The translations under genes and the position numbers were made by a program. Positions 1 through 7,639 of a stretch of DNA of 64,000 nt are shown in pieces; position 1 is the first letter of the stretch; the number at the start of each line of letters is the position of its first letter. The notes under the pieces were generated by a model that had not been told where the DNA came from, searched no databases, and saw nothing but the letters and a program-made list of their open reading frames with translations. This DNA comes from Pseudotabrizicola formosa (GTDB lineage Bacteria; Pseudomonadota; Alphaproteobacteria; Rhodobacterales; Rhodobacteraceae): assembly GCF_002900965.1 (NCBI RefSeq), contig NZ_PJOM01000002.1:1426001-1490000 (forward strand), written 5' to 3'.

Positions 1-1202
1 GCGAATTGCGCAGTGACCCTGTGACCCGTGATGTTCCCGTCATCGTGATGACATCCTCGACCACTTTGGAAGACCGGCTTGCCGCATTGGAAGCTGGGGC
101 AGATGATGTATTTATCAAGCCCTATGATGACGATCTGATGATGGCGCGTCTGCGCAATCTGCTGCGCAGCCGTCAGGATCTGGCCGATCTGACCGACGCA
201 CATGACGGCAGGCTGTTCGGCATGGCCGAGCCGGAGGCGGAATTTCAGCAGCCCGGCCATCTGGCGCTGGTGACCGAATGGCCGCAACGGGCGCAGCAGC
301 TGCGCCGGGATCTGGCACCGCTGATGCGTGACACGATCTCGGTGCTGACACATGACACGGTGCTGTCCGAGACCCAGCCGGCGGCGCGTACACCCGATAT
401 CTATCTGATTGATGTCGACTATCTTCAGTCAGAACGCGGCCTGCGTCTGCTGTCTGACCTGCGCAGCCGCGCCGCGACCCGGCATGCCGGGATCTGCCTG
501 ATTGCAGGGGCGGTGGTGCAAAGTCACATGATCATGGCTCTTGATCTGGGTGCCAATGACGTTCTGAACAGCGGCATGACGCTTGCGGAAATCGCGCTGC
601 GGCTGCGGGCGGTGCTGCGCAGCAAGCGGCGGGCCGATCTGCGGCGCGAACAGGTGCAGGACGGGCTGCGCCTGGCGATGATCGATCCCCTCACCGGATT
701 GTTCAATCGCCGCTATGCTTCGGCGCGGATGATGGTCATGGCGGCACGCAGTGAAAGGGACGGTCGCCCCCTGGCGGTGATGGTGGCCGATATCGACCGC
801 TTCAAGGCAGTGAATGATCAGTACGGCCATGCCGTGGGCGACGATGTCCTGATCGAAGTCGGTCACCGGCTGGGCTGCAGTCTGCGGGCGGATGATCTGT
901 TGGCGCGCATCGGTGGAGAGGAATTTCTGATCGCCATGCCCCTGACAACGCCAGAGGAAGCGCAATCCGTCGCCCGCCGTCTGTGTCACGAAGTGGAGCA
1001 GCGGCCCATTCTGGTGGCGGGGGGCGGTGCTCTGAAAATCACCGTATCGATCGGGCTGGCGATGTCGCAATGCCCGGAAAACGGCAGCCTGGGAGCCGAG
1101 GCAGATACGGTCGAAGCCCTGATCGGGCGGGCGGATCAGGCCCTGCTGGCGTCAAAACGGGCGGGCCGCAATCAGGTGACGCTGGCCCGCACCGCGGCAT
1201 GA
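1..1202 (+). CDS. pleD: PleD-type response regulator / diguanylate cyclase (5' end outside window)
   Basis: This is the C-terminal part of a REC-REC-GGDEF protein that makes c-di-GMP from two GTP. The frame is open to the left edge, so the true start and the phospho-acceptor Asp of the first receiver domain lie outside the window. Numbering from the TTG at 6, the end of REC1 is seen (VIVMTSST, KPYDDD). A second, degenerate receiver spans about 85-205, and the GGDEF domain starts at DPLTGLFNRR (about 226). The active site is GGEEF at about 303-307. An RADD motif just before it matches the RxxD inhibitory I-site, so product inhibition is probably intact. The REC-REC-GGDEF order is the PleD family, known in Caulobacter for polar development. 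Confidence 0.93.
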   Translation, partial: ELRSDPVTRDVPVIVMTSSTTLEDRLAALEAGADDVFIKPYDDDLMMARLRNLLRSRQDLADLTDAHDGRLFGMAEPEAEFQQPGHLALVTEWPQRAQQLRRDLAPLMRDTISVLTHDTVLSETQPAARTPDIYLIDVDYLQSERGLRLLSDLRSRAATRHAGICLIAGAVVQSHMIMALDLGANDVLNSGMTLAEIALRLRAVLRSKRRADLRREQVQDGLRLAMIDPLTGLFNRRYASARMMVMAARSERDGRPLAVMVADIDRFKAVNDQYGHAVGDDVLIEVGHRLGCSLRADDLLARIGGEEFLIAMPLTTPEEAQSVARRLCHEVEQRPILVAGGGALKITVSIGLAMSQCPENGSLGAEADTVEALIGRADQALLASKRAGRNQVTLARTAA

Positions 1203-1221
1203 TCCGAAGGGCTGTGACAGA

Positions 1222-1755
1222 TCAGTCGCGGCGTGGTGCATCGCCGCGGCCCTTTCTGGCACTCCTGTCCAGCGCCTGCTCCAGCCGGTCCAGAAAGGCT
1301 GCCCGCTCGGGATCTGACATCTGCAGCACCAGCGCGACAAGCGCGTCGCGCCCGGCTTCGGCCCGGGCCGAGAACCGGCTGTTCTGCCGCGCCACAGCCG
1401 CCTGAAACGCGCCCGCATCAAAAGGTGTCGCGCGCAGGGTGGCCAGAACATCGTCGAAATCGGCGCGCATCTGGGCCCGCATCTCGCGCAGGCCCGGCCC
1501 CCGCTCGGACAGGCTGCGCAGCATGGCGCGGCGTTGATCCCGCGTCAGCGCTTCGGTAAAGGGACCAAAGCTCAGGTCGCGCACGGCCGCCGGCGGGCGA
1601 CGGTCGGGATCATGGCCACGCAGGGCCACACCCGCAAATGTGCCCAGCACCGCAAGGTTCAGCGCAAGCGAGACCGCCAGCAGCAGCTTGAGCCCGCGAC
1701 CTGGCGGGCGGGCACTGGCGGAAGCGGAGGAAACGGGGGGCGGCAGGTCGGTCAT
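1222..1755 (-). CDS. periplasmic heavy-metal-sensor (CpxP/ZraP-like) protein
   Basis: A 177-residue protein with one N-terminal membrane segment (about 22-44, LLLAVSLALNLAVLGTFAGV) followed by a helical periplasmic part rich in Arg, Asp and Gln. The regular LTRDQRRAML / LREMRAQMRADFDDVLATL pattern resembles the Metal_resist / CpxP-ZraP fold. Proteins of that fold act as periplasmic stress or metal chaperone-sensors. It is the last gene of the ECF sigma locus and overlaps the preceding gene by 4 bp, which suggests coupled translation. It may modulate the anti-sigma protein beside it. The ligand is not deducible; no clear Cys/His metal cluster is seen. Confidence 0.75.
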   Translation of the reverse strand: MTDLPPPVSSASASARPPGRGLKLLLAVSLALNLAVLGTFAGVALRGHDPDRRPPAAVRDLSFGPFTEALTRDQRRAMLRSLSERGPGLREMRAQMRADFDDVLATLRATPFDAGAFQAAVARQNSRFSARAEAGRDALVALVLQMSDPERAAFLDRLEQALDRSARKGRGDAPRRD

Positions 1756-2132
1756 TGCGACACATCCTCGGTCAATAGCGCATCAAATCCGGGCAGCAGG
1801 TCAAGGCTTTCGGTCACGCCAAAGCCAATGCTTCCGGCAAGGCTGACCATCGGTTCGGGTTGAACATAGCCGATCACCAGCCCGGCCATGGCGGCGCTGC
1901 CCACCCCCACCACCGCAAGCGCCCCCCCGAGGGCGGCCGCCAGCCTGGCCCACGGGCCGGAACGTGGTCTGGTGCGGGGGGCCGACTGGCCCGCCGGGTG
2001 CGACTGCAGCGCCTGCGCATCCGCCAGCACGCGCGCCAGAAAAGCCTCCTCCAGCGCGGGCGGCCGGGCGCGCGCCTGCGCGAACAGCGCGTCCAGATCC
2101 GCTTCGGGTGTGGTGTCAGTCTGCGTCTTCAT
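1752..2132 (-). CDS. putative single-pass anti-sigma factor / membrane protein
   Basis: 126 residues with an acidic N-terminal cytoplasmic part (DLDALFAQARARPPALEEAFLARVL), one membrane segment at about 68-92 (LGGALAVVGVGSAAMAGLVIG) and a short outer tail. It overlaps the end of the ECF sigma gene by 17 bp and the downstream metal-sensor gene by 4 bp. That position, and the cytoplasm-TM-periplasm layout, are those of an anti-sigma factor. No recognised ZAS zinc motif (HxxxCxxC) is present, so the anti-sigma role is inferred from context. Similar short proteins are conserved beside this sigma type in Rhodobacterales. Confidence 0.6.
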   Translation of the reverse strand: MKTQTDTTPEADLDALFAQARARPPALEEAFLARVLADAQALQSHPAGQSAPRTRPRSGPWARLAAALGGALAVVGVGSAAMAGLVIGYVQPEPMVSLAGSIGFGVTESLDLLPGFDALLTEDVSQ

Positions 2133-2715
2133 ATCCCAGATCCTCTCGCCGCCCCGCCAAAAGGGCGGCCAATGCGCGTTTGCCCCGCGCGGTCAGGCTT
2201 TCCACCGCTTCGACCCCGATCTCCATGATCGCGGCGATCTGCGGGTTGGCAAGCCCCTCGATGTGGCGCAGCACCACCGCCTGCCGTTGGCGGTCCGGCA
2301 GGTCTGCAAGAGCTGCCTGCAATGCGGCCAGGCGGTCGGCCTCGATCATCGACTGCAGCACGGCGGGCTGCGCGCTGACCAGGTCCGGTGCATCGTCCAA
2401 TGGCGTGGCCCGCCGCCGGCTGCGCGCGCGCAACCGGTCGGTCGCCAGATTGGCCACCACCCGGAACAGCCAGGTGGTGACCTGCGCTTCGCCCTGCCGC
2501 CAGTCGGCTGCAATGCGCCACAGGCGCAACAGCGCCTCTTGCGCCACATCCTCGGCCTCGGCCCGGTCGCCCAGCAAGCGCAGCGCATGACCAAAGGCGC
2601 GCGGAGCCAGACGCTGGGTCAACAGACGTGCCGCCCCGGGATCTCCATTCGCATAGAGAACCAGAAGCGCCTCGTCCGAAAGCGGGGCTGCGGTGTCGTC
2701 GCGTGGCATGTCCAT
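2116..2715 (-). CDS. ECF-family RNA polymerase sigma factor
   Basis: A 199-residue sigma factor made only of regions sigma2 and sigma4. Region 2 shows the ECF pattern (AEDVAQEALLRLWR, then TWLFRVVANLATDRLR). After a short linker, region 4 shows LPDRQRQAVVLRHIEGLANPQIAAIM and an HTH helix ending VESLTARGKRAL. Size and domains fit a group IV (ECF) sigma factor, which directs transcription in response to an envelope signal when released by its anti-sigma. It lies between an upstream EF-hand gene (77 bp gap) and a downstream membrane protein gene (17 bp overlap). It is probably autoregulated with them, but no promoter was assigned with confidence. Confidence 0.92.
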   Translation of the reverse strand: MDMPRDDTAAPLSDEALLVLYANGDPGAARLLTQRLAPRAFGHALRLLGDRAEAEDVAQEALLRLWRIAADWRQGEAQVTTWLFRVVANLATDRLRARSRRRATPLDDAPDLVSAQPAVLQSMIEADRLAALQAALADLPDRQRQAVVLRHIEGLANPQIAAIMEIGVEAVESLTARGKRALAALLAGRREDLGYEDAD

Positions 2716-2753
2716 CCTGTCGCTGGCTTAACGGCTTTCGCCCCGCGCCGGAA

Positions 2754-2775
2754 GGGCCGCGCCTCTTCGCGGCCC
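2754..2775 (-). terminator. GC-rich hairpin between EF-hand and sigma genes
   Basis: Perfect inverted repeat GGGCCGCG / CGCGGCCC with a 6-nt loop in the 77-bp gap between the EF-hand gene and the sigma gene. No T-run follows in the direction of transcription. It may be a partial terminator or an mRNA-stability element that sets a higher EF-hand level than sigma level, rather than a full terminator. Confidence 0.4.
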
Positions 2776-2792
2776 CCCAAAGCGGTTCAGGA

Positions 2793-3332
2793 TCAGTTGT
2801 TGCCGCGCGGCCCATGGGGACCACGGTGCTGCTCGCCATGCCGGCCGCCGCGCCGTTCCCCCATCCGCTCTTTGGCGGCGGCGATTTCAGCTTCGGTGAT
2901 GGCACCGTCGTTATCGGCATCAAGCCGCTCGAACAGGCGCGCGGGCATCGGGCGCGCCATCATTTCCGCCGCCGACAGCTTGCCGTCGCCGTCGGTGTCC
3001 AGCCGCTCGATCATCCAGGCGGCACGGTCATTCGCGCGCGTCGTTGCCGCGCGGATCTGCATGGCGGCGATTTCCTCGGCGCTCAGCAGACCATCGCCAT
3101 CGGTGTCGATCGCGGCGGTCTGTGCGGCGCGGAAGGCGTCAATTTCAGCCTGCGTGACCTTGCCGTCTCCGTCAGCATCCATGGCCGCAAAATCAATCTC
3201 GGCACCCGGTCCGCCCATCGGCCCACCCATGCCACCCATGCGGTCGCCCCGGTCGGCCATGGCGGCCCCTGCGGTCAGGGCAATGGCCAGGGCCACCAGC
3301 GAAGCGCCCATGATTTTGGTTTTGTCGATCAT
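2793..3332 (-). CDS. secreted four-EF-hand calcium-binding protein
   Basis: 179 residues with a Sec-type signal peptide (about 1-26, ending AGAAMA). Four EF-hand loops of the DxDxDG type follow at about 52-63, 76-87, 112-123 and 138-149 (DADGDGKVTQAE, DTDGDGLLSAEE, DTDGDGKLSAAE, DADNDGAITEAE). The tail is rich in Gly, His and Arg (RGGRHGEQHRGPHGPRG) and could bind metals. Start: ATG with an AAGGA Shine-Dalgarno 9 nt upstream. It precedes the ECF sigma gene on the same strand, so a periplasmic Ca2+ (or metal) sensing or buffering role linked to the sigma factor is plausible but inferred. Confidence 0.88.
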   Translation of the reverse strand: MIDKTKIMGASLVALAIALTAGAAMADRGDRMGGMGGPMGGPGAEIDFAAMDADGDGKVTQAEIDAFRAAQTAAIDTDGDGLLSAEEIAAMQIRAATTRANDRAAWMIERLDTDGDGKLSAAEMMARPMPARLFERLDADNDGAITEAEIAAAKERMGERRGGRHGEQHRGPHGPRGNN

Positions 3333-3558
3333 TGCTCACATCCTTTTTTCAGACCGGCCCCCTGTTTGGTTTGGGGCCTTGTGACTGTGAAACGACAGCT
3401 GCACGCCGTTCCGTCGCAGATTGTTGCGGGCTTGCGACAAAGGCGCGCAGCGGGGCGGCAGGGCGGGCAACAGGGCTTTGCGCTGCGGCGAGGTCTGGAG
3501 TAGCACTGCCGCGGGAGTTTCGGCTCGGGACCCCAGATCAACGAGACATCGGACCGCC

Positions 3559-3984
3559 ATGCCAGAGATGACACCTCCCGCCGCCCCCGACACCGGGCCG
3601 GCAATGCAGGACGAACGGGCGCTGCGCCCGGCGATGCTGCGTGGCTGGCGCAGACGCTGTCCGAACTGCGGTGCGGGCCAGATGCTGCGTGGCTATCTCA
3701 AGGTGCGCGAGACCTGCCCGGTCTGTGGTGAGGCCTTTCACCACCACCGCGCCGATGATGGCCCGGCCTATCTGACCATCCTGATCGTGGGCCACCTGAT
3801 GGCACCCCTGATCCTGTATGTGTTCACCGCCTATCGCCCCGATCCGCTGGTGCTGGCGACGGTGTTTTCGGTCGGCACCGTGGCGCTGTCGCTCTATCTG
3901 CTGCCCCGGCTGAAAGGGGTCATGGTGGCGATCCAGTGGTCGCGGCGGATGCATGGGTTTGGCGGTACGCAAGATGACGGCTGA
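3559..3984 (+). CDS. DUF983 family membrane protein
   Basis: 141 residues from the ATG at 3559; the longer in-frame start at 3421 adds a low-complexity Arg-rich stretch and is unlikely. A zinc-ribbon-like pair of CxxC motifs (CPNCGAG, CPVCGEAF) is followed by HHHRADDGPAY and two membrane segments (LTILIVGHLMAPLILYVFTA and VLATVFSVGTVALSLYLLP). This is the DUF983 layout; the function is unknown, but the family is common in alphaproteobacteria. It overlaps the downstream Nudix gene by 11 bp, so the two are co-translated. Confidence 0.85.
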   Translation: MPEMTPPAAPDTGPAMQDERALRPAMLRGWRRRCPNCGAGQMLRGYLKVRETCPVCGEAFHHHRADDGPAYLTILIVGHLMAPLILYVFTAYRPDPLVLATVFSVGTVALSLYLLPRLKGVMVAIQWSRRMHGFGGTQDDG

Positions 3985-4594
3985 CACCCCCCCGCGGCCA
4001 GAGATCCGATCCGCATCAACGGTCATCCTGTGGCGCGCAGCACCTTCGGGCGCGCAGGTGCTCATGGGGATGCGGGGGGCCGCAGCGGTGTTCATGCCGT
4101 CGAAATACGTGTTTCCGGGCGGGGCGGTCGATCCGGGCGATGCGGCAGAGCCTTTGCCGATGGCAGGGCCCTGTGCAGAGCGGCTGCGTGCCTTCTGCGG
4201 GCCAGAGGCACCCTCTCCGTCGGCACTGGCGGGGGCTGCCTTGCGCGAACTTCAGGAGGAAACCGGGCTGGTTTTGCCGCCGACCGATGCCCCTGCCCTG
4301 CGCTTTGTGTTCCGTGCCATCACGCCGCCCGGACGGACCCGCCGCTTTGACGCGCGGTTCTTTCTGGCCGATGCGGCGCATCTGGCCGGACCCCAGGATG
4401 ATTTCAGCGCGGCACAGGATGAACTGTCTCACCTGCACTGGATCGGGTTGGATCTGGCGCGGGCACTGGACCTGCCCTTCATCACCGAGGTGGTGCTGGC
4501 CGAGGTGACAGCCATCCTGCGCGGCGCAGCAGATCAGGGCGTGCCTTTTTTTGACAACTCGGGCACATCTCCCGCGTTTCGCCGCATCGTATAG
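3974..4594 (+). CDS. NUDT19-like Nudix hydrolase (split Nudix box)
   Basis: 206 residues from the ATG at 3974, which overlaps the DUF983 stop. FPGG (47-50) and RELQEETG (91-98) are the two halves of a Nudix box, but about 30 extra residues lie between them. The same arrangement is known in the NUDT19/RP2-type CoA and nucleoside-diphosphate hydrolases. Catalytic Glu residues of the REUXEEXG half are intact. The substrate is probably an organic pyrophosphate such as a CoA derivative (inference). Its 3' end overlaps the convergent desaturase gene by about 60 bp. Confidence 0.85.
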   Translation: MTADTPPRPEIRSASTVILWRAAPSGAQVLMGMRGAAAVFMPSKYVFPGGAVDPGDAAEPLPMAGPCAERLRAFCGPEAPSPSALAGAALRELQEETGLVLPPTDAPALRFVFRAITPPGRTRRFDARFFLADAAHLAGPQDDFSAAQDELSHLHWIGLDLARALDLPFITEVVLAEVTAILRGAADQGVPFFDNSGTSPAFRRIV

Positions 4595-5514
4595 GCCGCA
4601 TCGGCGGGCATCAGCGGATGTGGAACCGGGTCTTTCGCGCGCAGGAAATGGCGGGCGAAGATCTGGGCATAGGACCGGTAGCAGTACCCGTCGTTGCGGC
4701 GCAGGTAGTGGTCGCGGTTCGCGGCATACAAATCGGTCAACCGATACCATGGCACCTGCGGATGCATATGGTGGACGACATGCAGGTTGTTGTTCAAGAA
4801 CAAGAGCGCGAGCGGGCCGCGGTCCTCGACAATCACCGTGCGGGCCCGATGCGCGTCATGGGCGCGGTGCTCCAGAAAGGTGCGGATCTTCAGCAGCGCC
4901 GCCGCGATGTAGAAGGCCAGCAGATACCCCGCCCAGCCCATCGGGGCCGGGGTCAGCCACAGCCCCAGCAGCGCAAGCCCGCCCAGATGCAGCAGCCAGT
5001 CCCGCTGAACCGCGCGGTCACGGCGCAACAGCCGTGCCTCAGACCGCAGCCAGACCAGATTGCCCAGCACAGGGCCGATGATCATGCGCCCCAGCAGGGT
5101 GTTGTTGACCCGGAGCACCGTTTGCAACCAATGCGGCAGCCGGTCCCAGACCACGGGATCGAGGTAATTCGACTCCGGATCATCATAGGGATCGGTGAGC
5201 ACCGGATCATGATGATGTGCCAGATGCGTGCTGCGGAACCGGCGATATGGCACGGTCGGATAGAGCGCCGGGAACACCAGCGCCTCGTTCCACCGCGCGT
5301 CCTCGAACGGATGGCCATGCAGGGCCTCGTGCTGCAAGGAGGAGTATTGCGTGATGGCCAGGGCAGTCACGATAACCCCCAGCACCGGCGCCTGGGCATA
5401 GAGGATGGTGGTGCCCAGGGCCCAAAGCGCATAGGTCGCCGCAAGCAGGGCAAGGGTCGGCCATTCAATGGCAATCGGGGTGCGGCAGGTCTGAACAGGG
5501 TCGCCAAGCGCCAA
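4534..5514 (-). CDS. membrane fatty-acid desaturase
   Basis: 326 residues with the three histidine boxes of the di-iron membrane desaturase/hydroxylase family: HEALHGH (62-68), HLAHHH (97-102) and HVVHHMH (245-251). Hydrophobic segments at about 18-58 and 175-210 anchor it in the inner membrane. It would use O2 and an electron donor to introduce a double bond (or hydroxyl) into an acyl chain or carotenoid-like lipid. The exact substrate cannot be read from sequence. It is divergent from an HTH regulator gene with a 117-bp gap, which may control it. Confidence 0.9.
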   Translation of the reverse strand: MALGDPVQTCRTPIAIEWPTLALLAATYALWALGTTILYAQAPVLGVIVTALAITQYSSLQHEALHGHPFEDARWNEALVFPALYPTVPYRRFRSTHLAHHHDPVLTDPYDDPESNYLDPVVWDRLPHWLQTVLRVNNTLLGRMIIGPVLGNLVWLRSEARLLRRDRAVQRDWLLHLGGLALLGLWLTPAPMGWAGYLLAFYIAAALLKIRTFLEHRAHDAHRARTVIVEDRGPLALLFLNNNLHVVHHMHPQVPWYRLTDLYAANRDHYLRRNDGYCYRSYAQIFARHFLRAKDPVPHPLMPADAAYTMRRNAGDVPELSKKGTP

Positions 5515-5631
5515 TGCGGTCTTCCGTCAATGATAACCCTTTTGTGAGTATCACTTGCCTCTCAGGCTGAAAACGCCAAGGATGCGCAACATAAACTCAC
5601 CCTCGTTGTCTTAAATCACCCAAAGTTGGCT
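5515..5631. promoter_or_regulatory. divergent promoter region, desaturase / HTH regulator
   Basis: 117-bp AT-richer gap between the desaturase (minus) and the HTH regulator (plus). It holds a short inverted repeat GTGA-GTA-TCAC at 5544-5554 that could be an operator for the neighbouring regulator. No unambiguous -35/-10 pair was assigned. Regulation of the desaturase by the adjacent HTH protein is inferred from layout only. Confidence 0.35.
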
Positions 5632-6480
5632 ATGATCGACAAGCGCATCCGTGCCGCCCTGTTCCGCACCCGGCTGGCCGAGGCGATGGCAGAACGCAGG
5701 TTTTCGCAGGCCGCACTGGCGCGGGCTTGCGGGGTGGACCGGTCCACCATCAGCCAGTTGCTGGTGTCGGACAAGCGGATGCCCAATGCGCAACTCGCGG
5801 CCGATTGCGCCATGGCCTTGGGCGTCTCTGCCGACTGGCTTCTGGGCCTGTCGGGCCGGCCCGAGCCGATGGCGGATCTGCTGGCGATGCAACTGACCGA
5901 AACCCAGGCCCCGCGCGCGCTGATCGACGAAGCAATCTTTGGCTGGCATCAAGAGGCGGCGGGCTACAAGATCCGCCATGTGCCGGCCACGCTGCCCGAC
6001 ATGCTCAAGACGCGCGCCATGGTCGAATGGGAATATGCGCCGCAACTGGGCCGGTCGGCGGAACAGGCGATCGGCGCGTTTGAAGACCGGCTGACATGGA
6101 TGCGCGGTGCCCGGTCGGATTACGAAATTGCCCTGCCCCAACACGCGCTTTTGGCGTTTTCCACCGGCACCGGCTATTATTCCGGCCTGCCCGCCGCCCT
6201 GCGGCTGGAGCAGATCGACCGCATGATCGACCTGACCGAGGCACTGTATCCGGCGCTGCGGGTCACATTGTTCGATGCCCGCCGGGTGTTTTCCGCGCCG
6301 ATCACGGTGTTCGGGCCGCTGCTGGCGGTGCTCTATCTGGGACGGCACCATCTGGCATTCCGCGATTCCGCACGGGTGGACAGTTTCACACGGCATTTCG
6401 ACTGGCTGGTGCGTGAAGCCTCCGTCAGCGCCCGCGACCTGCCCGCGCATCTGCGTGGCCTGCGGTCGCGGGTGGCCTAG
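5632..6480 (+). CDS. XRE-type HTH transcriptional regulator
   Basis: 282 residues from ATG 5632; a TTG six bases earlier is the only longer option. The N-terminus is a lambda-repressor-like HTH (about 5-65, with RFSQAALARACGVDRSTISQLL as recognition region). The remaining roughly 210 residues form a C-terminal domain of unknown type, probably for ligand sensing or dimerisation. It faces the desaturase gene across a short divergent promoter region, so it may regulate lipid desaturation (inference). Its stop overlaps the end of the convergent lipocalin gene. Confidence 0.85.
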   Translation: MIDKRIRAALFRTRLAEAMAERRFSQAALARACGVDRSTISQLLVSDKRMPNAQLAADCAMALGVSADWLLGLSGRPEPMADLLAMQLTETQAPRALIDEAIFGWHQEAAGYKIRHVPATLPDMLKTRAMVEWEYAPQLGRSAEQAIGAFEDRLTWMRGARSDYEIALPQHALLAFSTGTGYYSGLPAALRLEQIDRMIDLTEALYPALRVTLFDARRVFSAPITVFGPLLAVLYLGRHHLAFRDSARVDSFTRHFDWLVREASVSARDLPAHLRGLRSRVA

Positions 6481-7007
6481 AAGCTTTGCAGAAACCGCGT
6501 GTCATAGCCGTTGAAATCAAAAATCTCGCGCGCGGCGCGCAAGCGGTCGGGCGGCAGGGCCCCACCCCGGTTGAGGATGAACCCGAACGCCCCCGATGGC
6601 GTGCCGATGGCAAGGGTGCGATAATCGGTATCGACCCAGATCACCCACCACTCCTGCCCCTCCACCCGGAACCGGCCCGGCCCGATGCCTTCAACCGGCC
6701 CGGACAGCCGCACCTCCTGGCCTGACAGGCACAGCCGGCCGCTTATGGTCAGGGCTCCCGCCGCCCCGCTGATATCGGCCCCCCCGGCAGGGCAGCCGCC
6801 CGCCGAGGCAAAGGCCGCCGCTTGCCGCCACTGGCCCCGAATCCTGCCTTGGTCAAACTGCGCATTCGACCAGATCGGCGCGCCTGCCGTGCGATAGGGC
6901 ACAGTCGGCACCGCCGGTTTCGGAGCGCAGGCCGCCAGAGCCAGGCAGAGCAGCCCCATGCCAAGACCGGTGCCGATCGAGGCAGGCCTGCGGATCAGTT
7001 GATGCAT
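6477..7007 (-). CDS. lipocalin-family lipoprotein
   Basis: 176 residues with a lipoprotein signal: basic n-region, hydrophobic core, and lipobox LAAC with the acylated Cys at about residue 28. After a linker, GQWRQAAAFAS matches the GxW structurally conserved region 1 of lipocalins. Later strands (WWVIWVDTDYRTLAIGTPSGAFGFIL) resemble the bacterial Blc-type barrel. Bacterial lipocalins bind lipids at the outer membrane during envelope stress. The ATG overlaps the upstream Cys-rich lipoprotein stop by 13 bp, so the two are likely co-expressed. Confidence 0.8.
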   Translation of the reverse strand: MHQLIRRPASIGTGLGMGLLCLALAACAPKPAVPTVPYRTAGAPIWSNAQFDQGRIRGQWRQAAAFASAGGCPAGGADISGAAGALTISGRLCLSGQEVRLSGPVEGIGPGRFRVEGQEWWVIWVDTDYRTLAIGTPSGAFGFILNRGGALPPDRLRAAREIFDFNGYDTRFLQSF

Positions 7008-7639
7008 TGGGTCAGCATCCTTCCCTGGTCGTTCAGAATGTCATGACAGCCCAGCATTGGCGAGACCGGCGCACAGGTGCCCGATTGGGCCAGACAATAG
7101 CCGGTGCAATCGGTCGAGGCGCGGCAGGATTTGCCCGCATCGCGCGCGGGCGTCTGACAAAAGGCCGCTGCGCCCCCGCCCGTTCTGCTCCAGATCCCAC
7201 CGCGCGACTCGCAGGCCAGATGGGCCGGGCTTTTGATCACCACCGGTGCCGCGAGGGCGTCCTGCGCCGGATCAGAGGGTTGCGGGCTTTGCTGCGCCGA
7301 AGCCCCCGGCATGCTGTCGGACACAGGGGACAAAGGCTCAGAGGATGCGGGCATGGCGGCACCAGCCGCGACGCGCGCGCCTGTCATGGCGGTGTCTGCC
7401 GCGTCAGAGCCTTCGGCTTCGGAATCTGCCGCATCCAGAGATGTTACCTCGATGTCCCCGCCCAAGAGCGGGCCTTGCACGGCCGGCGCGGCACCTGCGC
7501 CCTCTGCCCCCGCACCCGGCAAGACCTGACACCCGGCCAGCCCCAAAAGCACCGCAACAAGCGCGCCCGCGCGGACCCGCCGCAACCGCAGGCCAGACAG
7601 CGCGAAGGCTGCGGCGCGTCTGACCGCTGCGCCACTCAA
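6995..7639 (-). CDS. cysteine-rich lipoprotein, unknown function
   Basis: About 214 residues if started at a TTG that overlaps the stop of the aldo/keto reductase gene (ATTGA). A second TTG about 19 codons further in would give a more compact signal peptide. The lipobox is LAGC. A Ser/Ala/Pro-rich linker leads to a C-terminal domain of about 75 residues with eight cysteines (HLACESRGGIW, SCRASTDCTGYC, MLGCHD, LTQC), probably paired as disulfides. I do not recognise a named function. It sits between the reductase and lipocalin genes and overlaps both, so it is probably in one transcript with them. Confidence 0.6.
   Translation of the reverse strand: MSGAAVRRAAAFALSGLRLRRVRAGALVAVLLGLAGCQVLPGAGAEGAGAAPAVQGPLLGGDIEVTSLDAADSEAEGSDAADTAMTGARVAAGAAMPASSEPLSPVSDSMPGASAQQSPQPSDPAQDALAAPVVIKSPAHLACESRGGIWSRTGGGAAAFCQTPARDAGKSCRASTDCTGYCLAQSGTCAPVSPMLGCHDILNDQGRMLTQCIN

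Noticed and set aside
1888-3384. 498-residue plus-strand open frame
   Set aside because: Antisense to the sigma, anti-sigma and EF-hand genes; composition is Pro/Arg/Ser-rich like a high-GC shadow frame.
3400-3420. GGAAC-like ECF -35 motif upstream of the EF-hand gene
   Set aside because: The distance to the CGTT-like -10 is only about 13 bp, too short for an ECF promoter.
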